Below, in pieces: positions 9,299-17,853 of a DNA stretch of 64,000 bases. This stretch comes from Peribacillus simplex (GTDB lineage: Bacteria > Bacillota > Bacilli > Bacillales > DSM-1321). The position numbers were made by a program, and so were the translations under genes. Under the pieces are notes generated by a model. It was given only the letters and a program-made list of their open reading frames with translations, was not told the DNA's origin and did not search any database. The stretch covers positions 558,001 to 622,000 of the forward strand of contig NZ_FTMX01000002.1 in NCBI RefSeq assembly GCF_900156045.1, read 5' to 3'. Position 1 is the stretch's first letter, and the number at the start of each line of letters is the position of its first letter.

Positions 9299-9721
9299 AT
9301 GAGTGATTGCATTTTTTGTAAAATAATCAATGGGGAAATCCCAAGTTCCAAAGTTTTCGAAAATGAACATGTATTGGCCTTTCTCGATATCAGTCAAGTA
9401 ACAAAAGGACATACGCTGGTAATACCTAAAGTACATAAGGAAAATCTTTATGAGTTGACACCCGAGATTGCCAAGAACCTTTTTGAAGTGGTGCCGGAAA
9501 TTGCCCGCGCCATGAAACAGGAATTCCAACCTGTAGGCCTGAACCTTTTAAATAATAATGGCGAAGCCGCAGGACAGTCCGTTTTCCATTTTCATATGCA
9601 TTTAATTCCTCGGCATGGTGAAGGGGACGGCTTTGGGGCTGTTTGGAAAACGAATACCAGCGACTATACACCAGATGACCTGAAACAAATCGCAGACTCC
9701 ATTGCACAGCATTTAAAATGA
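9299..9721 (+). CDS. hit: HIT family protein
   Basis: A 140-residue histidine-triad nucleotide-binding protein of the HINT branch. The catalytic triad is in HFHMHLIPRH (~residues 98-107) and the N-terminal CIFCKIINGEIPS zinc/HINT signature is complete. Relatives hydrolyse AMP-lysine or other nucleoside phosphoramidates; the cellular substrate is unclear. Ribosome site AAAGGGG precedes the ATG. It is divergent from ecsA, as in B. subtilis, and is followed by a terminator before serC. Confidence 0.95.
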   Translation: MSDCIFCKIINGEIPSSKVFENEHVLAFLDISQVTKGHTLVIPKVHKENLYELTPEIAKNLFEVVPEIARAMKQEFQPVGLNLLNNNGEAAGQSVFHFHMHLIPRHGEGDGFGAVWKTNTSDYTPDDLKQIADSIAQHLK

Positions 9722-9833
9722 GACCGTGATGGCCTATGAAGGTTTCTTTTTCCTCTCGTTATATCTTTTTAAAAGAATCGGCAATTGAACGTTAGCTCAC
9801 GTTGGTTGCATGAAAAAACAATGATTCCGATTT

Positions 9834-9862
9834 GGTCCTCACTCAAAGTGAAGGACCTTTTT
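9834..9862 (+). terminator. terminator between hit and serC
   Basis: GGTCCTCACT / AGTGAAGGACC with a 3-base loop and one bulge, then TTTTT. I looked for a T-box motif in the 270-base hit-serC gap and saw none. Confidence 0.75.
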
Positions 9863-9992
9863 GCATTGGCCCATCATTAATACGAATTGTCACCTAAAAT
9901 TCTAAATTTTCCTCCTATTGAATTTAGTTTTCTGGTAGGATATATAAATAGTCTCAAATACTTTATCGCATAGTCGCATAGGAGGAAAAAAA

Positions 9993-11096
9993 TTGAAACG
10001 TGCACGCAATTTTAACGCTGGGCCAGCCGCCCTTCCATTAGAAGTTTTACAAAGAGCCCAAAACGAATGGTTGAATATTGAGGATTCCGGTATGTCGGTC
10101 ATGGAATTAAGCCATAGAAGTTCGGAATTCGAAAAGATTCATAACCATGCCATTCAATCATTAAAAGACCTCTTGGAAATTCCTGAAAATTATGAAGTTC
10201 TCCTGCTTCAAGGAGGAGCAAGCCTACAATTTTCCATGATTCCCATGAACATTTTGAATGATGGGAAAAGGGCAGATTATGTCCTAACTGGATCTTGGTC
10301 GGAAAAGGCTTTAAAAGAGGCCAAAAAGGTTGGTGAAACGGCTGTTGTCGCTTCATCCAAAGATGAAAAATATACGTTCATCCCTAAAGTCGAAGACATC
10401 CAATTGAATGATGATGCTGCATATCTTCATATCACAAGCAATAATACGATTTACGGAACGCAATGGAAGGACTTCCCGGAAACAGGTAGCATTCCTTTAG
10501 TAGCTGATATGTCAAGTGATATTCTCAGTAAAAAGATTGATGTTAGTAAATTCGGCATCATCTATGCAGGTGCACAAAAGAATCTGGGTCCATCGGGAAT
10601 CACGGTCGTTATCATCCGTAAAGATTTAATTACGGATAATGACAAAATCCCATCCATGATGAACTATTCTATCTATTCTAAAAATAACTCTTTATACAAC
10701 ACTCCTCCGACATTGGCCATTTACTTATTGTCCCTTGTGTTGGATTGGGCAAAAGATCAGGGCGGCGTGGAAAAGATTGCTGAAGCCAATGAAGAAAAGG
10801 CAAAAGTCATTTATGATGCCATCGACGGCAGCGATGGTTTTTATAAAGGCCATGCCCTGCCGGACAGCCGTTCATTAATGAATGTGACGTTCACGCTTCC
10901 GTCCGAAGAAGCTGAAGTACAATTCCTTAAAGAGGCAAAGCAAGCCGGATTCGTAGGACTGAACGGTCACCGTTCCATCGGTGGCTGCAGAGCATCCATC
11001 TATAATGCTGTCCCTCTATCCCATTGCCAGGACCTTGCGGATTTCATGAAGAAATTCCAGGAATCGTATAAAGCGAAGGAAGCTCAAATCCTTTAA
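9993..11096 (+). CDS. serC: Phosphoserine aminotransferase
   Basis: A 367-residue PLP enzyme that converts 3-phosphohydroxypyruvate to phosphoserine (serine pathway; also used in pyridoxine synthesis in some bacteria). The start is TTG at 9993, right after AGGAGGAAAAAAA, giving MKRARNFNAGPAALP, the usual N-terminus. The PLP lysine lies in YAGAQKNLGPSG (~residues 190-201), and the C-terminal substrate motif GLNGHRSIGGCRAS is present. It is full length for the family. Confidence 0.96.
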   Translation: MKRARNFNAGPAALPLEVLQRAQNEWLNIEDSGMSVMELSHRSSEFEKIHNHAIQSLKDLLEIPENYEVLLLQGGASLQFSMIPMNILNDGKRADYVLTGSWSEKALKEAKKVGETAVVASSKDEKYTFIPKVEDIQLNDDAAYLHITSNNTIYGTQWKDFPETGSIPLVADMSSDILSKKIDVSKFGIIYAGAQKNLGPSGITVVIIRKDLITDNDKIPSMMNYSIYSKNNSLYNTPPTLAIYLLSLVLDWAKDQGGVEKIAEANEEKAKVIYDAIDGSDGFYKGHALPDSRSLMNVTFTLPSEEAEVQFLKEAKQAGFVGLNGHRSIGGCRASIYNAVPLSHCQDLADFMKKFQESYKAKEAQIL

Positions 11097-11191
11097 TTCA
11101 AACAAATATCACTTCTAAAAAAATAGGTCTTATGATATACTATTTTAAACTTCTTGCAACAGGCAATAGTGCATTGTTGAAGAAAAGATGT

Positions 11192-11219
11192 TAGTTGAGA
11201 TGAGAATAGGAGAGATGAG
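11192..11219 (+). promoter_or_regulatory. TRAP RNA-binding site over the trpP ribosome site
   Basis: Six (G/T)AG triplets at 11192, 11197, 11202, 11207, 11212 and 11217, each separated by exactly two bases: TAG, GAG, GAG, TAG, GAG, GAG. This is the binding pattern of the tryptophan-activated RNA-binding protein TRAP. It covers the Shine-Dalgarno (AGGAGAG) of trpP, so tryptophan-loaded TRAP should block translation, as known for B. subtilis trpP. Confidence 0.92.
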
Positions 11220-11222
11220 TAA

Positions 11223-11741
11223 ATGAAAACGAAAACCCTTGTGTCACTGTCCCTATTAATCGGAATTGGGGCTGCCCTGCATTTTATCGTACCTGGATTC
11301 TTCCTTGGAATGAAACCGGATATGATGCTGTTGATGATGTTTTTGGCGATTACCCTGTTTCCTGCGAAGAAGAATGTTTTCATTGTCGCCCTGGCTGCTG
11401 GAGCCATCTCTGCCATGACAACTACATTTCCTGGTGGACAGATTCCAAATATCATAGACAAATTGGCAACAGCCTTTCTGTTTTACCTTTTATTCATCAG
11501 TCTTAAGAAGTTTTCAACGTCCGTTGTCACCGTTAGTATCTTGACTGCCGTAGGAACAATGATTTCCGGCGCTGTCTTCCTTGGTTCGGCTTATTATATC
11601 GTTTCCCTTCCAGGGCCTTTCGTTGCACTTTTCGGCGCTGTTGTACTTCCTGCCGTACTGTTAAATACAGTTGCGATGGTCATCATTTATCCAATTGTGA
11701 ACGGCATCGTAAGAAAATCAAATATACCCATTAATGCTTAA
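11223..11741 (+). CDS. trpP: Tryptophan transporter TrpP
   Basis: A 172-residue, very hydrophobic membrane protein with about five spans (LVSLSLLIGIGAALHFIVPG at the start), matching TrpP (YhaG) of B. subtilis in length and position. It imports tryptophan. The ATG at 11223 follows the AGGAGAG embedded in the TRAP site, which supports the assignment independently. A strong terminator follows. Confidence 0.94.
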   Translation: MKTKTLVSLSLLIGIGAALHFIVPGFFLGMKPDMMLLMMFLAITLFPAKKNVFIVALAAGAISAMTTTFPGGQIPNIIDKLATAFLFYLLFISLKKFSTSVVTVSILTAVGTMISGAVFLGSAYYIVSLPGPFVALFGAVVLPAVLLNTVAMVIIYPIVNGIVRKSNIPINA

Positions 11742-11765
11742 GCAGCAGGAACATCATACCTAAAA

Positions 11766-11793
11766 AAGCACCGGAATATCCGGTGCTTTTTTT
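11766..11793 (+). terminator. terminator of trpP
   Basis: Perfect stem AGCACCGGA / TCCGGTGCT, 3-base loop, then eight T. Confidence 0.93.
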
Positions 11794-11839
11794 CCAATCT
11801 TATGAATCTGGAAGTCTAGTCAGAATCATCCTTCGTCAG

Positions 11840-12019
11840 TCATTGAATCAATATCCACATAAACCAAATGAAAAGCAGTAAAACCCCGGGGAGGCCCATA
11901 GCGAAGGCTCTGGCCTGGAGCACCCTCTTAGGCGGATAGATGCCAGGATTTTTAGCTTGCCTTAGAAAATACCCCATTCCGCACACGCATACCAGACCTA
12001 ATAAAAAAATGATTTTCAT
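11840..12019 (-). CDS. Small membrane protein, 59 aa, unknown function
   Basis: A 59-residue frame on the minus strand beginning MKIIFLLGLVCVCGMGYFL and ending in FIWFMWILIQ. It predicts two membrane spans separated by a short basic loop containing PPKR. GGTGGG lies 8 bases before the ATG at 12019. It sits between trpP and yhaH, facing trpP. I do not recognise the family. The clean start, the two-span pattern and the lack of rival frames support a real gene. Confidence 0.6.
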   Translation of the reverse strand: MKIIFLLGLVCVCGMGYFLRQAKNPGIYPPKRVLQARAFAMGLPGVLLLFIWFMWILIQ

Positions 12020-12336
12020 TCTTTACCCACCAGTGCCATCCATGTTCCGACAGCTCGTTTTTATTATCTATATGCTGCTCTTCCCTTTATATGAAGCATT
12101 ATTAATAAAGCTTCAAGTTATTTTTAAATATTATATATTTACTCTCTAAGTTTAAAAAAATATTTTTGTGATATAAAGATAAAATGGTCGATTCTCTTCC
12201 ATAAGGATGAAAATTATGGTATTTTGATATCAATAGTATTTCTCTCCCTATTTATCATAATTTCCAATTGATGCTTTTTTCAGCAGGGATTCAGACCATG
12301 GAAAGCGAAAACATATTATAAAATGAGGTGATCCTA
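12020..12336. other. AT-rich intergenic stretch before yhaH
   Basis: About 317 bases, strongly AT-rich, with no supported gene. It must hold the promoter of yhaH and of the 59-aa gene, but I cannot place them with confidence. Confidence 0.4.
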
Positions 12337-12699
12337 ATGAAAGCAAAATCATTACTAATTGGCTTTTTGACCGGAACAGTAGTAGCTGGTGCGGCAACCT
12401 TACTTTCAACACCAAGTTCAGGTAAAGACCTACGGAACCGCATCAAAACGAATACCGAAGAAATTAAGAATACTATTGATGAGTTAAAGGTAAAAATGCT
12501 AAATATTAAAGATGACACGATGGAAGCTTCACAAATCAGCAAAGAAACGGTAAAAACGTTCATTTCGGATGTTCAGGTCGTCATCGAAAGCTGGAAGCGG
12601 GAAATCGAACCCAATAAAAATGAATTATTGAAGAACGTTCAAGAAATTGAAAATTCATTGAAAGAATTGGAAGCGGCCACCCCTTCTTCTAAAAATTAA
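12337..12699 (+). CDS. yhaH: YtxH-domain protein YhaH
   Basis: A 120-residue protein with an N-terminal glycine-rich membrane segment (LLIGFLTGTVVAGAATLLSTP) followed by SGKDLRNRIK and a long charged helix, the YtxH/YhaH pattern. The ATG at 12337 follows ATGAGGTG; a GTG at 12328 lies inside that ribosome site and is rejected. The neighbour of scoC has the same identity in B. subtilis. YtxH-type proteins are linked to general stress; the specific role is unknown. Confidence 0.85.
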   Translation: MKAKSLLIGFLTGTVVAGAATLLSTPSSGKDLRNRIKTNTEEIKNTIDELKVKMLNIKDDTMEASQISKETVKTFISDVQVVIESWKREIEPNKNELLKNVQEIENSLKELEAATPSSKN

Positions 12700-12724
12700 T
12701 AGCTGACATCGTCACACAAACTTG

Positions 12725-12777
12725 ATTCTCCATTTTTCCCAATAAATTACATGATTTATTGGAGAAGAATGGAGAAT
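12725..12777. repeat. nested inverted repeat between yhaH and scoC
   Basis: Outer arms ATTCTCCATT / AATGGAGAAT (12725-12734, 12768-12777) and inner arms CCAATAAAT / ATTTATTGG (12739-12747, 12754-12762) around a 6-base loop. No T run follows directly, so this is not a standard terminator. It may be an operator or an RNA structure ahead of scoC. Confidence 0.8.
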
Positions 12778-12888
12778 TCATTAAAAAACTAAAATTTTCT
12801 AAAAATTTTGCAAATATTTTTCTTTATTAATTTTTATTTTATTGTCATAATAAATATATAGAATCTTATAAGTAGGTGAGCCCATAAT

Positions 12889-13467
12889 ATGCAGAATAAA
12901 AATTATTCTATGAAAGAAGCAATGATTTTTAGTCAACGAATTGCACAATTAAGCAAAGCATTATGGAAATCGATTGAAAAAGATTGGCAGCAATGGATCA
13001 AGCCCTATGATTTAAATATCAATGAGCATCATATTCTTTGGATTGCCTACCATCTTAATGGCTCTTCCATTTCTGATGTTGCAAAATTTGGGGTCATGCA
13101 TGTTTCTACGGCATTTAACTTTTCAAAAAAATTAGAGGAACGCGGATACTTAACATTTTCCAAAAAAGAAAATGACAAAAGGAATACGTATATAGAGATC
13201 ACAGAGGAAGGTGAAAAAATTCTTCTTGATTTAATGGAGACATACGACCCAAGCAAGAACTCTGCTTTCTCAGGTGCACTTCCACTGCGTGAGCTTTATG
13301 GCAAGTTTCCGGATATGATAGAAATGATGGCCATCATCCGTAATATCTACGGTGAAGATTTCATGCAAATCTTTGAACGATCCTTTGATAACATTGATCA
13401 GGAGTTTACTGACGTGGAGGGTAAAATCACAAAAAAAAAGATAGAGAAAGAAACTGAGCCAGTTTAA
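12889..13467 (+). CDS. scoC: Transition-state regulator ScoC (Hpr), MarR family
   Basis: A 192-residue MarR-type winged-helix regulator (B. subtilis Hpr is 203). The HTH region reads [19 protein letters not shown] then [18 protein letters not shown], and the Hpr-specific C-terminal dimer extension follows. ScoC represses protease, peptide-transport and sporulation genes in B. subtilis. The ATG at 12889 follows TAGGTGAG. It converges on yhaI with only two bases between stops. Confidence 0.94.
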   Translation: MQNKNYSMKEAMIFSQRIAQLSKALWKSIEKDWQQWIKPYDLNINEHHILWIAYHLNGSSISDVAKFGVMHVSTAFNFSKKLEERGYLTFSKKENDKRNTYIEITEEGEKILLDLMETYDPSKNSAFSGALPLRELYGKFPDMIEMMAIIRNIYGEDFMQIFERSFDNIDQEFTDVEGKITKKKIEKETEPV

Positions 13468-13469
13468 TC

Positions 13470-13796
13470 TCAGACTCTATCCATTTCCTTCATGAATGAT
13501 ACATATAAACCTTGTGAGAGGCATGCATCAATGCATTCCTTTATGGTTATTTTTGGATTGATTTTTCTTTCAAATTGATTAAAAAGCGGTCGAAAGTTCA
13601 TATACCCTTCCGCTTTTTCTATTTCATAGCGTTTGCTCAAGATATCACATGTTTCCAATAATTCTTCCGCTTCCTTCTTCGTGAAATTTTTTTCCACAAA
13701 TAGATAGTCCAACTTGGCCTCCGGATTGCGTATCAGGTTTAATAAAAGCCGTTGATGAAAACGGAGTATTTCTATTTCTTCATTTATATTTTTCAT
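13470..13796 (-). CDS. yhaI: DUF1878 family protein YhaI
   Basis: A 108-residue, mostly helical, acidic soluble protein, starting MKNINEEIEILRFHQRLLL. Length and position beside scoC match B. subtilis YhaI (DUF1878). No catalytic motif is visible and the function is unknown. The last codons are two bases from the scoC stop, so the two transcripts probably overlap at their 3' ends. Confidence 0.85.
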   Translation of the reverse strand: MKNINEEIEILRFHQRLLLNLIRNPEAKLDYLFVEKNFTKKEAEELLETCDILSKRYEIEKAEGYMNFRPLFNQFERKINPKITIKECIDACLSQGLYVSFMKEMDRV

Positions 13797-14039
13797 ACAT
13801 CAATTATCCCCAATCGATCATTCAATTTATCATAAAAGGCATATAACCAATTTTTGATTTTTCACGCTAAGTAATCCGTCAGATCCCTGGTTCAGAACCT
13901 GGCCTTAAACGCGCCTAGCTCGCCTACACTCCATCGTGATTTTATCTTAAAGTTAATCCAAGAATTTCATTGCTTTTTCCACCCATTCATCGTAATGTAT
14001 GTAAGTATATTAAAACAGCTTTGGAGGGCTGATTTCGAA

Positions 14040-14579
14040 ATGAATTCGTGGAAAACAATTGACGTGGCAAAACAATATGGCAGTTGCCGTCTGATCTTTT
14101 TTTCAGTTTTTACTATATTGTTGTCTTTTGTTCTGATCTATACATTATTAAGTGTCCTTTTAACGCATGTTATTTTGTATGGCGATCAAACAATGGTATT
14201 TTTTAGCCTATTGCTCTTATTATATCCTGTTCACAAACTATTACACTATTTACCTTTACGATTATTATGTAAAAAAGTAAAAACTTCTTGGTCCTTGAAG
14301 TGGAACCTTGTGCTTACATGCAGAGTCAATGTACATGTTCCGATTCGAAAGCACCTTTATCTTTTGACCCTTGTGTTGCCTTTCGTCATTATGTCTGGCA
14401 TATTGATTGGTTGTGCCCTTAGTTTTCCACATTACATTCATTATTTCACTATTTTATTATCCCTGCACACCGGATTATGCGTATCGGATTTTATTTATAT
14501 AAAAAACCTGATTGGTTCCCCAAGGCATTCTTTTATCGAGGAACATCTCGAAGGATACGATATACTTATTCAAAAGTGA
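14040..14579 (+). CDS. yhaJ: DUF3267 membrane protein (YhaJ-like)
   Basis: A 179-residue membrane protein with four hydrophobic spans. The segment PVHKLLHYLPL resembles the degenerate zincin motif (HExxH-like, here HKLLH) of the DUF3267 family, whose members are predicted but unproven membrane proteases. The ATG at 14040 has GGAGGG 11 bases upstream; an earlier frame start at 13995 has no ribosome site. The gene order scoC-yhaI-yhaJ agrees with B. subtilis. Confidence 0.75.
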   Translation: MNSWKTIDVAKQYGSCRLIFFSVFTILLSFVLIYTLLSVLLTHVILYGDQTMVFFSLLLLLYPVHKLLHYLPLRLLCKKVKTSWSLKWNLVLTCRVNVHVPIRKHLYLLTLVLPFVIMSGILIGCALSFPHYIHYFTILLSLHTGLCVSDFIYIKNLIGSPRHSFIEEHLEGYDILIQK

Positions 14580-14687
14580 TTTCTTATTCATTCATAATGA
14601 TGTCCAATAAGATTTTTAGGTATCTTTTTTCATTATAATTTGGTATCGTATTTATACATGATGTTTTGCAAGGAGGGATTTTAGGTT

Positions 14688-14870
14688 TTGATCTCATTCT
14701 GGTTTATTATTGTTGCTATTTTGATCCTTTATAATATTAATAGAATGACTAACTCTTTATGCATTCAAAAGGAAATTGCTGAAGACCGGCAGCCTAAAGT
14801 ATTCAGGACCATTAATGTATTAATTACTATTATGTTATTATCCTCCTATATTGAAATTTTGTATACGTAG
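14688..14870 (+). CDS. Small membrane protein, 60 aa, in the yhaK position
   Basis: A TTG start at 14688 follows AAGGAGGG by about 10 bases. The product is 60 residues with two hydrophobic spans (FWFIIVAILILYNINRM and VLITIMLLSSYIEILY). It lies between yhaJ and prsA, where B. subtilis has yhaK, but I cannot confirm homology from the sequence alone. Confidence 0.6.
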   Translation: MISFWFIIVAILILYNINRMTNSLCIQKEIAEDRQPKVFRTINVLITIMLLSSYIEILYT

Positions 14871-14943
14871 AGATGAGCAACAAATGATGGCCATCATTTG
14901 TTACATACATTGGTGATACCCGGGGCATTATCCACATAAAGAA

Positions 14944-14972
14944 AAAGGGCGAAGCAGCAGCTTCGCCTTTTG
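14944..14972 (-). terminator. terminator of the 27-aa gene at 14982
   Basis: Stem AAGGCGAAG / CTTCGCCCTT read on the minus strand, followed by a T run. It lies 9 bases after the small gene's stop. Confidence 0.85.
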
Positions 14973-14981
14973 TTTATGAGC

Positions 14982-15065
14982 TTAGCACCAAGAAGCTCCA
15001 ATGATGATTAACAGGATGAAAAGAACGACAATTAGAGCAAAGCCTCCACCTATTCCTCCAGACAT
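14982..15065 (-). CDS. YjcZ-family sporulation protein, 27 aa
   Basis: A 27-residue protein starting MSGGIGGGFALIVVLFILL and ending in IIIGASWC: a glycine-rich head followed by one membrane span, the YjcZ/SscA pattern of tiny spore-associated proteins. AAAGGAGG precedes the ATG at 15065 and a terminator follows. It was missed by length-based gene finding. Confidence 0.88.
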   Translation of the reverse strand: MSGGIGGGFALIVVLFILLIIIGASWC

Positions 15066-15248
15066 TGATCTTCCTCCTTTCCATTCTTAAGTAATTGTAA
15101 TTTCATGCACACCCTTAAATCCGCCAAAAGGAATCCATTCCTTTCTAGGCTTGATATTCACTTCGTCTTTTTGTTGAGCGGCTACCCTATCCTATTCAAC
15201 TCCATGACAAAAGGAGTGGGCTCTTTCCATTATTAATTTTGCAGCCGA

Positions 15249-15332
15249 TTAGAAACAGGCTGATCCTACAATTATTAATAATATGAATAACACCACTAAC
15301 AAGGCGAAACCTCCGTTAAATCCATTACTCAT
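15249..15332 (-). CDS. YjcZ-family sporulation protein, 27 aa (second copy)
   Basis: A 27-residue paralogue of the gene at 14982: starts MSNGFNGGFALLVVLFILL and ends in IVGSACF. AAGGGGG lies upstream of the ATG at 15332. The two copies are in tandem on the minus strand, 183 bases apart, which suggests an old duplication. Confidence 0.88.
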   Translation of the reverse strand: MSNGFNGGFALLVVLFILLIIVGSACF

Positions 15333-15444
15333 TTTCCTACCCCCTTTTGTTGTCCTCGATTTATCATATGTAATGGTTTATTATCTGGGTAGGCGTACAC
15401 CCATTTTTCAAAAAAATCTTATTCATGCACCAATATATTATTTT

Positions 15445-15472
15445 TTGTAAAGCAACCAGAATATGTTATAGT
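15445..15472 (+). promoter_or_regulatory. probable SigA promoter of prsA
   Basis: TTGTAA (15445-15450), 16-base spacer, TATAGT (15467-15472), about 60 bases before the prsA start. Confidence 0.55.
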
Positions 15473-15531
15473 TAATTTTGTGGAAATACGAAAAATAGCA
15501 AACCAGAAACTTAAAACTAGGAGTTGTTTTT

Positions 15532-16398
15532 ATGAAGAAGTGGGCATTATCGATTGCTGTTACTGCAGGGCTGATCGGACTTACAGCATGCAACAGTGAT
15601 AAGGAAGCAGTCGTGGAAACTAAAGCGGGGGATATAACTAAAGAAGAATTTTACAATGTAATGAAAGACCGTTATGGTGAAACCGTTCTTCAGGAACTTG
15701 TTTATGAAAAAGTTCTTTCTGAAAAATACACAGTAACCGATAAAGAAGTTAAAGCTAAAACGGACGAACTTAAAGAGCAAATGGGCGAAAATTTCGAAAC
15801 GGCCCTGGCCTCTTCCGGATATAAGAGCGAAGATGATCTTAAACGTGCACTTAAAATCGGCATGCTTCAAGAAAAAGCAGCCGTTGCCGATATAAAGGTT
15901 AAAGAAGCTGATGTGAAAAAAGCTTATGAAAACTATAAACCACAAATCAAAGCGAGACATATTCTAGTGAAAGACCAAAAAACAGCCAACGAAGTTAAAG
16001 CTAAATTGGACAAAGGCGAAGATTTCGCTAAACTTGCAAAAGAATATTCAACAGACACAGGCACAGCTGAAAAAGGCGGCGAGCTAGGCTGGTTCGGACA
16101 AGGTGAAATGGTTCCTGCATTTGAAGAACAAGCTTACAAAATGAAGAAAGATGAAATCAGCAAGCCGATTAAATCTGATTATGGCTACCACATCATCCAA
16201 CTTCTTGATACAAAAGAAAAGGAATCATACAAAGATATGAAAAAAGATCTTGAATATGATTTGAAAGTCGCTCAAATTGACCAAACTAAAGTTCAGGATA
16301 TTTTGAATTCAGAAGTCAAAAAAGCTGACGTGAAGATTAAAGATAAAGATCTAAAAGATGCCATCACTTCTGGTGACACAACCAATGCTGAAAAATAA
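15532..16398 (+). CDS. prsA: Foldase lipoprotein PrsA (peptidyl-prolyl isomerase)
   Basis: A 288-residue lipoprotein that helps exported proteins fold on the outer face of the membrane. The signal peptide ends in a lipobox, LTAC (Cys20). A SurA-like N-terminal domain follows, then a parvulin domain (~residues 135-230) with [26 protein letters not shown] and GYHIIQLL, and a lysine-rich C-terminal tail. ATG follows AGGAGTTG. An independent transcription unit: promoter before, strong terminator after. Confidence 0.97.
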   Translation: MKKWALSIAVTAGLIGLTACNSDKEAVVETKAGDITKEEFYNVMKDRYGETVLQELVYEKVLSEKYTVTDKEVKAKTDELKEQMGENFETALASSGYKSEDDLKRALKIGMLQEKAAVADIKVKEADVKKAYENYKPQIKARHILVKDQKTANEVKAKLDKGEDFAKLAKEYSTDTGTAEKGGELGWFGQGEMVPAFEEQAYKMKKDEISKPIKSDYGYHIIQLLDTKEKESYKDMKKDLEYDLKVAQIDQTKVQDILNSEVKKADVKIKDKDLKDAITSGDTTNAEK

Positions 16399-16408
16399 TT
16401 GAATAGAA

Positions 16409-16442
16409 AAAAAGCGACAGGATTCGCCTGTCGCTTTTTTTT
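16409..16442 (+). terminator. terminator of prsA
   Basis: Stem AAAGCGACAGG / CCTGTCGCTTT with a 5-base loop and a long T run. Confidence 0.93.
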
Positions 16443-16453
16443 CATCATTCGAG

Positions 16454-16636
16454 TCATGCCCCCTGATTTATATCCTTTTTACGCCGCTCGCGCTCTTCTT
16501 CCATGCGTTCAATGTACTTCTGACCTTCCTTCTCAATCCAAGCATCATCTATGAGGCGTTCCTGCCTAGCTGTCCAAATTGACATGACTGCACTGACAAT
16601 TATCCCAATAAACACGAACCAGATCCAAATTGGCAT
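16454..16636 (-). CDS. yhaL: Sporulation protein YhaL
   Basis: A 60-residue protein with one N-terminal membrane span (PIWIWFVFIGIIVSAVM) and a charged cytoplasmic tail ending in ERMEEERERRKKD, matching YhaL of B. subtilis, which lies beside prsA there too. The ATG at 16636 was chosen because GGAGGG lies 8 bases upstream; the upstream in-frame starts overlap or precede that site. YhaL is linked to sporulation; its molecular role is unknown. Confidence 0.85.
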   Translation of the reverse strand: MPIWIWFVFIGIIVSAVMSIWTARQERLIDDAWIEKEGQKYIERMEEERERRKKDINQGA

Positions 16637-16702
16637 GTCCATTCCCTCCCCAAAAAATCTACTGTTCATTTACTAGAGAATATGCGCGAACAAAAAAAAT
16701 AT

Positions 16703-16733
16703 GCTTCTTTCTCCATCGAGAAAGAAACATATT
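16703..16733 (-). terminator. terminator of yhaM
   Basis: On the minus strand TTCTTTCTC / GAGAAAGAA with a 4-base loop, then GCATATTTTTTTT. Confidence 0.8.
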
Positions 16734-16736
16734 TCA

Positions 16737-17675
16737 TTAAAATGTTGGTTTATAGAATGAACGATTATCGAGCGCGAAGACTCTTTCCGTAAATTCACCC
16801 GGTTTCACTTTTTCCAATGCCCGGTCCATCATATTTATCTTGGCATCCATATTATCAATATAATGCAGCACTTCCGCTTCCCTAACCATTGGCGGTTTTG
16901 GACTGCCCCACTCAGCTTTACCATGGTGGCTTAATATCAAGTGCTTGAGAATCATGATTTCTTCCGCTTCAATGCCCAATTCCTCTGCAGCTTTGCCGAC
17001 TTCATTTACCATGATGGTGATATGCCCCAACAAGTTCCCTTCAACTGTATAAACAGTTGAAACAGGTCCAGATAGCTCATGTACCTTTCCAAGGTCATGG
17101 AGAATGACTCCTGCATACAAAAGATCCTTATTGAGGGAAGGATATAGTGTTGAAATGGCCTTAGCCAGCCCTAGCATCGAAACAACGTGATAAGCCAGAC
17201 CCGACATATACTCATGATGGTTCTTGGTGGCAGCAGGAAACGTCAGGAATTCATTCTGGTATTTTTTTATGAGATGCCTAGTCACCCTTTGGATATTCGG
17301 ATTCCTCATTTCAAAAATGAATTGAGTGATGGTATCCAACATTTCTTCCTGACTTATAGGGGCCGTTTGGATTAAATCGGCTTTCGTTACCCCATCAGTG
17401 TCTGAAGTAATTCTGATATTACGGATTTTCAATTGGCTGCGTCCTCGATAATTTTGGACTTCCCCTTGAACTTTCACAGTAGCTTCCGCACTGTATGTTT
17501 TCTCATCAGCCTCGGAAACATCCCATAGCTTTGCCTCGATCTCCCCGGTTTTATCACACAAAATCAATGTTAAAAATGGCTTTCCATTACTTGCCACCGC
17601 TTTTGTACTCGTTTTAATGTACATATATATATCTACTACTTCACCAATTCCGTAGTGTATGATCCCATTTCCCAT
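16737..17675 (-). CDS. yhaM: 3'-5' exoribonuclease YhaM
   Basis: A 312-residue nuclease (B. subtilis YhaM is 314). The N-terminal OB fold (residues ~10-95) binds RNA or DNA. An HD domain follows with the metal residues in [23 protein letters not shown] and [14 protein letters not shown]. YhaM trims 3' ends of transcripts in Gram-positive bacteria. The ATG at 17675 follows CGGAGGC; a TTG at 17693 lies upstream of that site. In B. subtilis yhaM is co-transcribed with yhaN and yhaO; here three other genes stand between. Confidence 0.95.
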   Translation of the reverse strand: MGNGIIHYGIGEVVDIYMYIKTSTKAVASNGKPFLTLILCDKTGEIEAKLWDVSEADEKTYSAEATVKVQGEVQNYRGRSQLKIRNIRITSDTDGVTKADLIQTAPISQEEMLDTITQFIFEMRNPNIQRVTRHLIKKYQNEFLTFPAATKNHHEYMSGLAYHVVSMLGLAKAISTLYPSLNKDLLYAGVILHDLGKVHELSGPVSTVYTVEGNLLGHITIMVNEVGKAAEELGIEAEEIMILKHLILSHHGKAEWGSPKPPMVREAEVLHYIDNMDAKINMMDRALEKVKPGEFTERVFALDNRSFYKPTF

Positions 17676-17853
17676 GCGACTGCCTCCGTTCAATTAAATA
17701 TCAACATTATAACATACCAATCTCGTTAGTGCGTTTAGTTTTCGTTAATAAGTGATGGACAATTGACCAGAAAAAGCCTAAGCTGACCGTCTCTTATCAC
17801 TCCACAAGAAAACCAGGCTTGACCCCAAGCCTGGCTCTCCAATCAAATCTATT

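Larger units (their letters stand above)
14871..15531. other. intergenic block with two minute spore genes and the prsA promoter
   Basis: Apart from the two 27-aa genes on the minus strand, the block holds a minus-strand terminator (14944-14972) and the prsA promoter. Between the two small genes (15066-15248) lies a minus-strand open frame without a start that reads EWIPFGGFKGVHEITIT at its end, possibly a relic. Confidence 0.5.

Noticed and set aside
9722..9992. T-box leader upstream of serC
   Set aside because: No AGGGTGGNACCGCG-type motif; the hairpin present reads as the hit terminator.
11940..12149. 69-codon plus-strand frame
   Set aside because: It lies antisense over the better-supported 59-aa membrane gene and has no ribosome site.
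13797..14039. tRNA-like segment near GGTTCAGAACCTGG
   Set aside because: No cloverleaf can be formed; only a short GGTTC-like match.
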